This document shows positions 56,725-64,000 of a stretch of DNA of 64,000 bases, in pieces. Position numbers and translations under genes: made by a program. Source of the stretch: CAYTBN01 sp964436045 (lineage in GTDB: Bacteria; Myxococcota_A; UBA796; UBA9615; CAYRNR01); NCBI GenBank assembly GCA_964436045.1, contig CAYTBN010000014.1, positions 1-64,000 on the forward strand, given 5' to 3'. The notes under the pieces are model-generated. The model was not told where the DNA came from. It did no database searches and saw only the letters and a program-made list of their open reading frames with translations. Positions within the stretch are counted from its first letter, which is position 1. Every line of letters starts with the position of its first letter.

Positions 56725-57981
56725 TCAGAGGTCGAAGCGGTCCACGTACGCGGCGAACCGGCTGCGGATCTCGTCCGCCTCCAGCCCGAACATGGCCGCA
56801 CTGTAGCGGTGGGAGCCCGGGTCGTCGGGTCGGCGCGCCTCCAGGTAGTCTCCCAGCAGTTCGTCGCTCGCCGGAGGTAGCTCGCAGCGCTGCTCGATCC
56901 GGCGGACGGTGGCCACCGGATCGGCGGCCAACTCGGCCAGGCGCACGTCGATGAACCGGTCCTCGCCCACCCGATCGCGGACCGTCATCGCCCGGGTGAC
57001 CCCGGTCAGGAAGCGGTCGGATACGTGCGCACCCACGTCGAGGGGGTCGACCCGGCCCATGGTCAACCGGCGCGCCACCGAGACCATCGAGCAGTACGAC
57101 GCGATGCACGACAGCGGCTCCCGGTGGGTCCAGACGATGCAGGCGTCGGGGAACACCTCGAGCAGGGCATCGAGGAACCACAGGTGCTCGGGGCATTTGA
57201 GGATCAGGCGGTGGGCAGATCGGCGGTGCAGCAGCATCCGCAGCTGGCGCTTGTACTCGCGGTAGGGCCAGACCATGTCCTGGTCCAGGAGCCACTCGCC
57301 ATAGGGCTTCAGGCCGTGGCAGACGTCGCTGTTGAGCACCGTGAGCGAGTTGGACAGCAGGGGCCAGCACTCCTCGGCCGTGGTCGCGCGGACGTCGTGC
57401 ATGGCCGCCATCTCGGGACCGAGGCGGGCCGCCCAGTTCAGGTCGCGCTCCACCAGGGCGATGCGCTTGCGCCGGTCGCGGTCGGGATCGGGATCCACCG
57501 GCGCCGGGTTGACCAGCTCCCAGAACTGCAGCGCCCGCCGATCGCCGGGCAGCGCCAGCAGGTTCTGCAGCAGGGTCGTCCCCGTGCGGGGGAAACCCAG
57601 CACGAAGACGGGTCGGTCCACCGGGATCGCCTCGGCCTCCGGATGGCGGGCGAAGAACGCCTCGATCTGCAGCCGATGGGTCACCGCCCGCAGTGCGTTG
57701 CCCCGGAACAGCACGTTGCCAAGCACGGTGTAGTCGCATTGCTCCACCGCCCCCAACATCTGGCGCAGGGGCTCGAGGAACCGCTCGTCGCCCCAGTCGT
57801 CCAGCCCGGTCTTGCGGCGGGCCTCGGCCAGCACCGAGTCGGGATCGCACTGCGTGATCGACCACCCCAGCGCCCGCGCCACCCCCATCCCCCGCGCCAG
57901 CCAACGCTCCAGGGTGCGGTGTTCCAGCAGCTGGAGCGTGGGCGGAAACTCCTGGGATTCGGTGGACGATTTCCGCGACAT
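56725..57981 (-). CDS. PAPS-dependent sulfotransferase family protein
   Basis: 418 residues. PVFVLGFPRTGTTLLQNLLA (about 123-142) is the 5'-phosphosulfate loop. A second motif for 3'-phosphate binding is HREPLSCIASYCSMVSVAR (about 282-300). HLWFLDALLEVFPDACIVWTHR precedes it. These belong to the sulfotransferase_1/3-like families that transfer sulfate from PAPS to sugars, lipids or peptides. The N-terminal 120 residues are a helical extension. The acceptor cannot be deduced. A -10 box six bases before the ATG suggests leaderless translation. Confidence 0.85.
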   Translation of the reverse strand: MSRKSSTESQEFPPTLQLLEHRTLERWLARGMGVARALGWSITQCDPDSVLAEARRKTGLDDWGDERFLEPLRQMLGAVEQCDYTVLGNVLFRGNALRAVTHRLQIEAFFARHPEAEAIPVDRPVFVLGFPRTGTTLLQNLLALPGDRRALQFWELVNPAPVDPDPDRDRRKRIALVERDLNWAARLGPEMAAMHDVRATTAEECWPLLSNSLTVLNSDVCHGLKPYGEWLLDQDMVWPYREYKRQLRMLLHRRSAHRLILKCPEHLWFLDALLEVFPDACIVWTHREPLSCIASYCSMVSVARRLTMGRVDPLDVGAHVSDRFLTGVTRAMTVRDRVGEDRFIDVRLAELAADPVATVRRIEQRCELPPASDELLGDYLEARRPDDPGSHRYSAAMFGLEADEIRSRFAAYVDRFDL

Positions 57982-57987
57982 CGCGCC

Positions 57988-57993
57988 ATCCTA
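57988..57993 (-). promoter_or_regulatory. Candidate -10 box (TAGGAT) for a leaderless sulfotransferase mRNA
   Basis: TAGGAT on the minus strand is followed by six bases and the ATG at 57981, as with the NifH-like gene. No ribosome-binding site is present. Confidence 0.4.
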
Positions 57994-58036
57994 CTCCGTT
58001 CGGATGATCCGGGTCGGTGGGGGGCCGGCGGGGCGT

Positions 58037-58042
58037 TATCAT
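58037..58042 (+). promoter_or_regulatory. Candidate -10 box (TATCAT) for the dehydratase-like operon
   Basis: TATCAT (four to five of six consensus) lies 20 bases before the ATG at 58063, with GAGGAGAG between. The -35 region (GCCGGC area) is not recognisable. Confidence 0.4.
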
Positions 58043-58062
58043 CGATCCCGCGAGGAGAGACC

Positions 58063-59133
58063 ATGAACGAATCCGCGCGCCCGCGGGTGGGTTTCACCTG
58101 CTCGTACACTCCGCTGCCGTTGATCCACGCCGCGGGGTTCGAGCCGTACCGGATGCTGCCCCTGCGCAATGCTCCGGACCAGGCCGGCGGCATCCTCCAC
58201 GACAATCTCTGTCCCGAGGTCAAGCGGGTCCTGGACCGGCGATTGTCCGGGGACCTACCCCCGCTGGCCGGGGTGATCTTCGTCAACAGCTGCGACGCCA
58301 TGCGCCGGCTGGGCAACGCCTGGGAGGCACTGGAGCTGGACCGCAACACGGCGATGCTGGATGTGCCCACGGTCCAGGACGCAGCCGCGGGTCGGTACCT
58401 GGCGGTCCGCCTCGAGGAGCTCCGAGACCGCCTCGGCGATTGGGCGGGTACCCCGGTGGAGGACGACACGATCCGCGCCTCGACCGCGCTGTACGACCGC
58501 CTCTTCGACGCACTCGCCGCCCTGGGAGAGCGTGTCGGTGAGGGGAACTTCGCGGGTGGGCGGCCGGCCTACCAGGAGTGGCTCAACCGGTCGGTCTGCG
58601 AGTCGCCGGAGACCGTGCTGGCCGAGCTGCTCGTCGCCCTCGAAGACCCCGATCTGCGGTCCGTGCCGTCGCCGGACGACGTGCCCCTGCTGGTGTTCGG
58701 CAACGTGTTGCCCGATCCGGAGGCCGCCGCCCTGTTCGAGGGGTGCGGCGCCCGGGTGGTGGACGACGACCTGTGTAGCGGCTCCCGCCAGCTGACCCGG
58801 GTCGGCGACGGTGTCGACGGATCCCCCATCGACCGCCTCGCGGCTGCGTTGATGGGCCGCCCGCTGTGCGCCCGCACCATGCGCCACGCCGACGGCGCCG
58901 CCCTGGCCGAGCAGGTGATCGCCGGGGTGCGAGCCGCGGGTGCCCGCGGCGCCGTGGCCCACGTGGTCAAGTTCTGCGACCCGTACCTGGTGCGGCTGCC
59001 CGCCCTGCGGGAGGGGTTCCGCGACGCTGAGGTGCCCCTGCTGGTGCTCGAGGGGGACTGCACCTTGCGTAGCCTGGGTCAGCAGCGAACCCGGATCGAG
59101 GCCTTCGTCGAGATGCTCAGGGAGGCGCCATGA
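58063..59133 (+). CDS. 2-hydroxyacyl-CoA dehydratase D-component-like protein, first subunit
   Basis: 356 residues. The pattern VGFTCSYTPLPLIHAAGFEPYRML at the start, VIFVNSCDAMRRLGNAWE, DDLCSGSRQL, HVVKFCDPY and the end LVLEGDCTLRSLGQQRTRIEAFVEML is that of the HgdB/BcrB/BcrC family. Family members bind one [4Fe-4S] cluster by three Cys and act in dehydration of 2-hydroxyacyl-CoA or reduction of benzoyl-CoA; three or more candidate Cys are visible here. The activator ATPase (HgdC/BadF-type) that these enzymes need is absent from the window. It overlaps the second subunit by four bases. Confidence 0.85.
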   Translation: MNESARPRVGFTCSYTPLPLIHAAGFEPYRMLPLRNAPDQAGGILHDNLCPEVKRVLDRRLSGDLPPLAGVIFVNSCDAMRRLGNAWEALELDRNTAMLDVPTVQDAAAGRYLAVRLEELRDRLGDWAGTPVEDDTIRASTALYDRLFDALAALGERVGEGNFAGGRPAYQEWLNRSVCESPETVLAELLVALEDPDLRSVPSPDDVPLLVFGNVLPDPEAAALFEGCGARVVDDDLCSGSRQLTRVGDGVDGSPIDRLAAALMGRPLCARTMRHADGAALAEQVIAGVRAAGARGAVAHVVKFCDPYLVRLPALREGFRDAEVPLLVLEGDCTLRSLGQQRTRIEAFVEMLREAP

Positions 59134-60365
59134 TCCTGCCGTATTTCGAGGACGTGGTCCGGGGGGTCGAGGCGAAGCTGGGCGCCGCCGGCCCCGGTGA
59201 CCCGGTCGCCCGCAAGCGGCTGACCCTGGAGCTGGCGCGGCTGGGTGTCCGGCTGTTCGACGGTCAGCACCAGGTCGCCTGGTGCGGGATCGCCACTCCC
59301 TACGATCTGCTGGCGGCGATGGACGTCACCCCGTGTTTCGTGGAGTTCGTCGGCGCGACGCTCTCGTCCACCGGCATGGCGGGACCGATGCTGGAGGCGG
59401 CCGAGCAGTCTGGATTCCCCACCGACAGCTGCGCCTACCACCGCGCGGTACTGGCCGCCGACGAGGCCGGGCTGATGCCCGACGCGGACTTGGTGGTCGG
59501 GACCTCGCTGCCCTGCAGCGGCGGGATGGCGGTCATCGAGCAGCTGGCCCACCGCCACGCCTGGCCGCTGATGCTGGTCCATGTCCCCCCGGAAGAGGGC
59601 GAGGTCGCCCAGGCCTACCTGACCGAGCAGTACCGGTCGCTGGTGACCTTCGTGGAGGAGCGGACCGGCCGCCCGCTCGATCCGGCGCGACTGCGCGAGA
59701 CAGTGGAGCGCTCCAACCGCACCCGGGAGCTGCTGGTGGAGGTCTACGCCCTGGCCGGGGCCGTCCCGACCCCCGCCCGCGGCCGGGACATGGTCAACCT
59801 GGGCATCACCGTCCCGCTGCTGTTCGGCACCGAGGCCGGCGAATCCGTGGCGCGGAGTTACCGGGACGAGCTGGCGGCGAAGCTGGCCGCCCGCGACCCC
59901 CACCTGCCCCGGGAGCCCCTGCGGCTGATGTGGCTGCAGAACCGGATCCAGTTCCGCAGCCCGGTCGAGACGCTGCTGGCCGACGAGTTCGGCGCGCTGA
60001 TCGTCGCCGACGAGCTCAACGACGTCTGGTGGGGGCCCATCGATCCCGCCGACCCGATCCCGGGTATGGCCCTGCGCTCCCTGTCCAGCCCGCTGATGCT
60101 CTCCGCCCGGCGGCGCGCGGACCAGATCCTCGCGCTGGCCGAGCGCTACGCCGTCGACGCGGTCATCAACCCCTGCCACTGGGGCTGCCGCCAGGGCACC
60201 GGCACCCGCGGCCTGATCCAGGGCGCGCTGCAGGAGCACGACCTGCCCGTGCTCAACCTGGAGGTCGACTGCGTCGACGCCCGCCAGTTCGCCCACGGAC
60301 AGATCCGCACGCGGCTGGAGGCCTTCGTGGAGATGCTGCAGCAGCGACGTGGGGCGGGGGGGTAG
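59130..60365 (+). CDS. 2-hydroxyacyl-CoA dehydratase D-component-like protein, second subunit
   Basis: 411 residues, ATG overlapping the previous stop (ATGA). WCGIATPYDLLAAMDVTPCFVEF, FPTDSCAYHRAVLAAD, VGTSLPCSGGMAVIEQLA, NPCHWGCRQGTGTRGLIQ, and the end LNLEVDCVDARQFAHGQIRTRLEAFVEML match the HgdA/HgdB-type fold, with Cys for a [4Fe-4S] cluster. The two genes probably make a heterodimer. The substrate could be a 2-hydroxyacyl-CoA, an aromatic CoA ester or, as in divergent relatives, something else such as a dual-cubane type reductase substrate. No CoA ligase or transferase is adjacent. Confidence 0.88.
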   Translation: MILPYFEDVVRGVEAKLGAAGPGDPVARKRLTLELARLGVRLFDGQHQVAWCGIATPYDLLAAMDVTPCFVEFVGATLSSTGMAGPMLEAAEQSGFPTDSCAYHRAVLAADEAGLMPDADLVVGTSLPCSGGMAVIEQLAHRHAWPLMLVHVPPEEGEVAQAYLTEQYRSLVTFVEERTGRPLDPARLRETVERSNRTRELLVEVYALAGAVPTPARGRDMVNLGITVPLLFGTEAGESVARSYRDELAAKLAARDPHLPREPLRLMWLQNRIQFRSPVETLLADEFGALIVADELNDVWWGPIDPADPIPGMALRSLSSPLMLSARRRADQILALAERYAVDAVINPCHWGCRQGTGTRGLIQGALQEHDLPVLNLEVDCVDARQFAHGQIRTRLEAFVEMLQQRRGAGG

Positions 60366-60469
60366 GAGCGGGGAATCCGCGTGGACATCTACTTGTCCTG
60401 TTCGCTCCTGGCCAGCCTGCCCCATGATCCAGCTCCGGGGAGGGAGATGTCGTCATCCGCATCGACATC

Positions 60470-60526
60470 AGACAGCGATCATCATCTGTATAAATTGGCA
60501 ATTAGATTGACAAACTATACAAAAAC
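60470..60526. other. AT-rich islet with the AATTGGCAATT palindrome
   Basis: The bases 60470-60526 are far richer in A and T than the flanks (for example TGTATAAATTGGCAATTAGATTGACA). They contain the 11-base palindrome AATTG-G-CAATT and a lone TTGACA. The segment sits between the dehydratase operon (60366-60469 has no gene) and a DUF4143 pseudogene. It may be a relic of inserted DNA or a regulatory region. Confidence 0.5.
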
Positions 60527-60903
60527 GTCGGCAACCTGCGCTCCTTCACGACGTTCCTCAGGCTCTGCGCGGGTCGCACCGCCAACGAAGTCAACCTGTC
60601 CGCCCTGGCCGGTGACGCCGGGGTGACGCACAATACGGTCAAGGCCTGGCTCTCCGTGCTGGAGACCGGCTACCTCGTCACCCTGCTACCGGCCTGGCAC
60701 CGCAACCTGCGCAAGCAGCTGGTCAAGCGCCCCAAGCTCCACTTCCTCACTTCCGGGAGTCGCGAGGGCTCGAGGTGGATGCGGTCTTCGAACGCGAGGG
60801 GACCCTGGTCCTGGTCGAGGCCCCTGGATCGCTTCTCGGCGCGAACCAGCTCCCTCGGCTTGACGGGACCGGTAGAAGCTCCACGAACCGATACGGCGCC
60901 TGA
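60521..60903 (+). pseudogene. Remnant of a DUF4143-domain AAA ATPase
   Basis: From 60521 the frame reads NLRSFTTFLRLCAGRTANEV, LSALAGDAGVTHNTVKAWLSVLETGYLVTLL, WHRNLRKQLVKRPKLHFL, the helix-turn-helix-like core of the DUF4143 domain. It then jumps frame at about 60750 to HFRESRGLEVDAVFEREGTLVLVE, the nuclease-like tail of the same domain, ending at TGA 60901-60903. The ATPase half and about 100 residues between the two pieces are missing. Such ATPases are mobile and often lost; this copy is decayed. Confidence 0.75.
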
Positions 60904-60906
60904 CCC

Positions 60907-62427
60907 TCAGTCCAGCACCCGGAAGTCCACCACGTGGGGTAGGTGATCCGACGCCGTGTCGTTGTCCTCGGCCCGCAGTCCGTGGGCCTCGAGGGTGGCG
61001 TCGGACATCTGGCCGGTGTGCAGGACGAAGGCGTGGTCGACGGCCAGGACGCTGTCGGTGTGGATGACGAAGTCCAGGCGGCCGGGCCAGTAGGAGCCGC
61101 CGTCGGAGCGCCAGGTGTAGGCCAGCGGGCGCTCGGTCAGGCGGGAGACCTGGTCGGCCAGGGGGGTGCCGTCCCAGTCGGGGGCGTGGTCCTGGCCGTA
61201 CCACTGCTCGGTGAGGATGTCGCCGGTCAGCAGGGTGGTCAGGGGCTGGGAGCCCTGGACCAGGTTCAGATCGCCGGTGAGGACCATCGGCGTGTCCGGG
61301 GGCAGGGCGTTCTCGTTCGCCGGATCGGTGATCTCCCGGAGGTAGGCGATGAAGCTGTCCGCCTGCACCTGGCGGTCCTGCTCGGCCTCGCAGCAGCTCA
61401 GGTGGGCGTTGAACAGCACCAGCCAGCGCCCGTCGGGCAGCTCGATGGGGGTGAGTGTGATGCGGTCGTGGAGGGGATCCCAGCTCAGGGGCCATTCGGT
61501 CACGAAGGGGGTGCGGCTGAAGGTCAGCTGGTTCCCGTAGCCCAGGACGTGCCACTCGCCCTCGTCCAGGGGCAGGAACTCGGGGATCCGCTCGATCACC
61601 CCCTCGTGGTTGGTGACCTCCTGGAGCGCCAGGATGTCGGGGTCGAGGGCGGCCAGGATCCGGCGGAAGCTCTCCTCGCGTGACGGATCGGTGATGCCGT
61701 CCCACAGGGTGTTCCAGGTCACCAGCCGGAGCGTGTCCTCATTCGTCCGGCCGATGGCCAGGGATTCGGGATCACCCACCGGCGTCGGATCGAAGGTGTA
61801 GGTCAGCCACCCCTCGTCCGGGAAGGCGTCGCCCTCGATCAGGCCCGAATCGCCCACGCTCCGGTCCTGCAGCACCAGCCGCAAGGGGGCTCCGCTGAAC
61901 GACATCCCGGCCGGCGCGGCCTCCCGATCGATGGCCATCTCGAAGGTGGTCGAGGACACCGTCGGCGCCCCATGGAAGCCGAAGTCCACCGGGGTGATGG
62001 CGAACGAGCCGTCGGGACCGTGGGCCCGCCCGGCTCGCTCACCCAGGCCCCACCACAGGTCCGCGCCGATCCCGCGGATGCCCTCGCCGGTCTCCGGATC
62101 GTCGTCCATGTCGATGCACAGGGTCAGGGCGTGGTTCTCGTCGAGCTGGAATTCCCCGCTCGCCTCGAGCCGCAGGAAGAGGTACCGGTCGTCGTTGGCG
62201 ATCCACACCCGGACCGGGTCGACCCCCGTGTCACCGCCGTCCCCGACCGGATCCACCGCCGCCAGCGGCAGCCCGGCCCAGTCGTCGAACAGGCCGTCGA
62301 TGACGATGGGGGCAGCCGTGCTCTCCGCGGCCGCTGGTCCGACCACGAGGGTGCCCGAGTTGCAGCCGGTCAGGCAGGTGGCGGCCAGGATCGCGGCGAA
62401 CCGAGGGGAGGGTGACGTCCGGATCAA
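60907..62427 (-). CDS. Lipoprotein with endonuclease/exonuclease/phosphatase domain and N-terminal DOMON/CBM9-like domain
   Basis: 506 residues. Lipobox LTGC (Cys about 22). Residues about 40-230 have IVIDGLFDDWAGLPLAAVDPVGD and a beta-sandwich layout like CBM9/DOMON carbohydrate- or haem-binding domains. Residues about 240-506 form an EEP-superfamily domain with LVTWNTLWD, DILALQEVTNHEG, LVLFNAHLSCCE, LTGDLN, RLDFVIHT and ASDHLPHVVDF, all key catalytic motifs. It likely hydrolyses phosphodiester or phosphomonoester substrates at the cell surface (DNase, phospholipase C-like or inositol-phosphatase). The pseudogene converges on it with three bases between. Confidence 0.85.
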   Translation of the reverse strand: MIRTSPSPRFAAILAATCLTGCNSGTLVVGPAAAESTAAPIVIDGLFDDWAGLPLAAVDPVGDGGDTGVDPVRVWIANDDRYLFLRLEASGEFQLDENHALTLCIDMDDDPETGEGIRGIGADLWWGLGERAGRAHGPDGSFAITPVDFGFHGAPTVSSTTFEMAIDREAAPAGMSFSGAPLRLVLQDRSVGDSGLIEGDAFPDEGWLTYTFDPTPVGDPESLAIGRTNEDTLRLVTWNTLWDGITDPSREESFRRILAALDPDILALQEVTNHEGVIERIPEFLPLDEGEWHVLGYGNQLTFSRTPFVTEWPLSWDPLHDRITLTPIELPDGRWLVLFNAHLSCCEAEQDRQVQADSFIAYLREITDPANENALPPDTPMVLTGDLNLVQGSQPLTTLLTGDILTEQWYGQDHAPDWDGTPLADQVSRLTERPLAYTWRSDGGSYWPGRLDFVIHTDSVLAVDHAFVLHTGQMSDATLEAHGLRAEDNDTASDHLPHVVDFRVLD

Positions 62428-62601
62428 GGGTCTCCTCAGGCAGCCGTCCGGCGCCGTGCCGGCGGAGGGGTCCGCTTGACGATCCTGGGCTCCCTACCGG
62501 GGCGTTGTCCAGTGGGCTGCGGGAGGTTGGCGGCGACCACGAACCCGCCCCCTCCGTCTCCCAGCTGGCGGTGGCCGCGTACCTGACCGGCGTGGTGGGC
62601 G

Positions 62602-63201
62602 TCAGCGATCCCGGTCCGCGAGCCCCTCCAGCTCCACCAGCAACGGTTCGAGCTCGGAGCCGGCGATGTCGGCGCGCGCCGAGACGAGGAACTCGTCCAG
62701 CTCCCCGAATCCCTGTGCCTGGTAGACGGCCGCCTGCAGGGCCAACTCCAGCCGGTCGACGCGGCGGACGAACCGGGCCTCCGGGCTGGTCCCGGCTTCG
62801 TACTCCTCCCACAGCGCCAGGTAACGATCCCCCTCGGGCAGCTTGGCCACGATACGCTCGATCGCGGTCCGTTCCCGCGCATGTTTGTCGGCCGCCGCGA
62901 TCCCGTCGGCGGGGGTCATGTCCCCGGCGTAGGCCTCGCCCAGGTCGTGGAGCAACGACAGTCGGAGCACGCGGGAGACATCCAGCTCGGGCCGCAGGGC
63001 GTCGGCCAGCAGCATGGCCATCGTCGCGGTGCCGAATACGTGGTCGGCCACGCTCTCGCCGCGGTCGACGCCGATGCCCTTGCGAAGCCAGCCCTGGCGG
63101 AACAGCTGCTTGAGGTGATGGATCTCGAAGTACGCGCGCACGAGGGGTGAGGCGCCCTCGGGTTCCCCCGGCGGCGACGCCATCGGTGCCTTGATCTGCA
63201 T
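62602..63201 (-). CDS. HD-domain phosphohydrolase (5'-deoxynucleotidase-like)
   Basis: 199 residues. HHLKQLFRQGW, then ESVADHVFGTATMAMLLADAL and LSLLHDLGEAYAGDMTPADG hold the metal-binding His...HD...D set of the YfbR/HDDC2-type HD family. The C-terminal RVDRLELALQAAVYQAQG completes the fold. These enzymes remove phosphate from deoxynucleoside 5'-monophosphates. The start at 63201 has GGGAG close upstream; an alternative is ATG 63183. The 174 bases between this gene and the lipoprotein at 62427 (62428-62601) hold no gene that I recognise. Confidence 0.85.
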   Translation of the reverse strand: MQIKAPMASPPGEPEGASPLVRAYFEIHHLKQLFRQGWLRKGIGVDRGESVADHVFGTATMAMLLADALRPELDVSRVLRLSLLHDLGEAYAGDMTPADGIAAADKHARERTAIERIVAKLPEGDRYLALWEEYEAGTSPEARFVRRVDRLELALQAAVYQAQGFGELDEFLVSARADIAGSELEPLLVELEGLADRDR

Positions 63202-63211
63202 GGCTCCCAGC

Positions 63212-64000
<789 letters not shown>

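Noticed and set aside
62428..62601. Minus-strand frame with a basic Arg/Pro-rich end between the nuclease-like lipoprotein and the HD gene
   Set aside because: Low-complexity basic tail, no start or ribosome-binding site, no family signal.

Overview
The window is GC-rich DNA densely packed with genes on both strands, with no phage, insertion sequence, CRISPR array, tRNA or rRNA that I can recognise. Gene content points to a myxobacterium-like or other 'deltaproteobacterial' organism (Myxococcota or a relative): MopE-type Asp/Cys repeat proteins, lipoproteins with Asp-rich linkers, an AgmX/PglI C-terminal domain, a Ser/Thr kinase fused to a STAND NTPase and WD40 repeats, and many secreted proteins of unknown function. 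The number of single-base frameshifts and truncated fragments suggests either an imperfect metagenome assembly or real gene decay; the two cannot be separated from sequence alone.

Layout. 1-7.3 kb is a cell-surface block: two MopE-like repeat proteins, an OmpA protein, small lipoproteins, an ExbD-like lipoprotein and a secreted lipase. 7.4-11.5 kb holds a secreted protein, a striking fusion of a pentameric ligand-gated ion channel (pLGIC) to a family-5 periplasmic solute-binding protein, a tiny coupled reading frame and a LolA-like protein. 11.5-15.3 kb has a GAF-GGDEF diguanylate cyclase, an AHSA1-type protein and a pilin-like pair. 15.3-23.8 kb has a membrane flavodoxin/ferredoxin protein, an RNA-methyltransferase/clostripain chimera, an orphan HypB GTPase, a PKD/Ig lipoprotein and an SDR. 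23.8-31.8 kb is the most unusual metabolic block: a 1324-residue protein joining FGGY kinase, D-2-hydroxyacid dehydrogenase, SCP2 and class II aldolase domains, downstream of a three-gene nitrogenase-like operon (NifH-like plus two component-1-like subunits, with no nitrogen-fixation accessory genes). 31.8-32.8 kb is a scarred region of fragments. 32.8-40.3 kb is a six-gene operon for glucose phosphorylation and the oxidative pentose phosphate pathway (zwf-tal-pgl-glk-pgi-gnd). 40.5-49.8 kb carries an acyl-CoA synthetase, a thioredoxin-like lipoprotein with in-frame UGA at the first active-site Cys (candidate selenoprotein), an AgmX-domain fragment, an MFS transporter, an SGNH hydrolase and membrane proteins. 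49.8-58 kb has the giant kinase, a second SDR and a sulfotransferase. 58-60.4 kb encodes two HgdB/BcrC-type 2-hydroxyacyl-CoA dehydratase subunits. 60.4-64 kb has a DUF4143 ATPase pseudogene, a nuclease-like lipoprotein, an HD-domain phosphohydrolase and a third MopE-like protein that runs off the end.

Together the genes describe a heterotrophic cell with an NADPH-producing glucose pathway, an elaborate exported proteome, and several low-potential iron-sulfur systems (nitrogenase-like, HgdB-like, membrane ferredoxin) whose substrates are unknown. The best candidates for undescribed biology are the channel/binding-protein fusion, the UGA-containing thioredoxin, the nitrogenase-like operon and the four-domain sugar-metabolism fusion.
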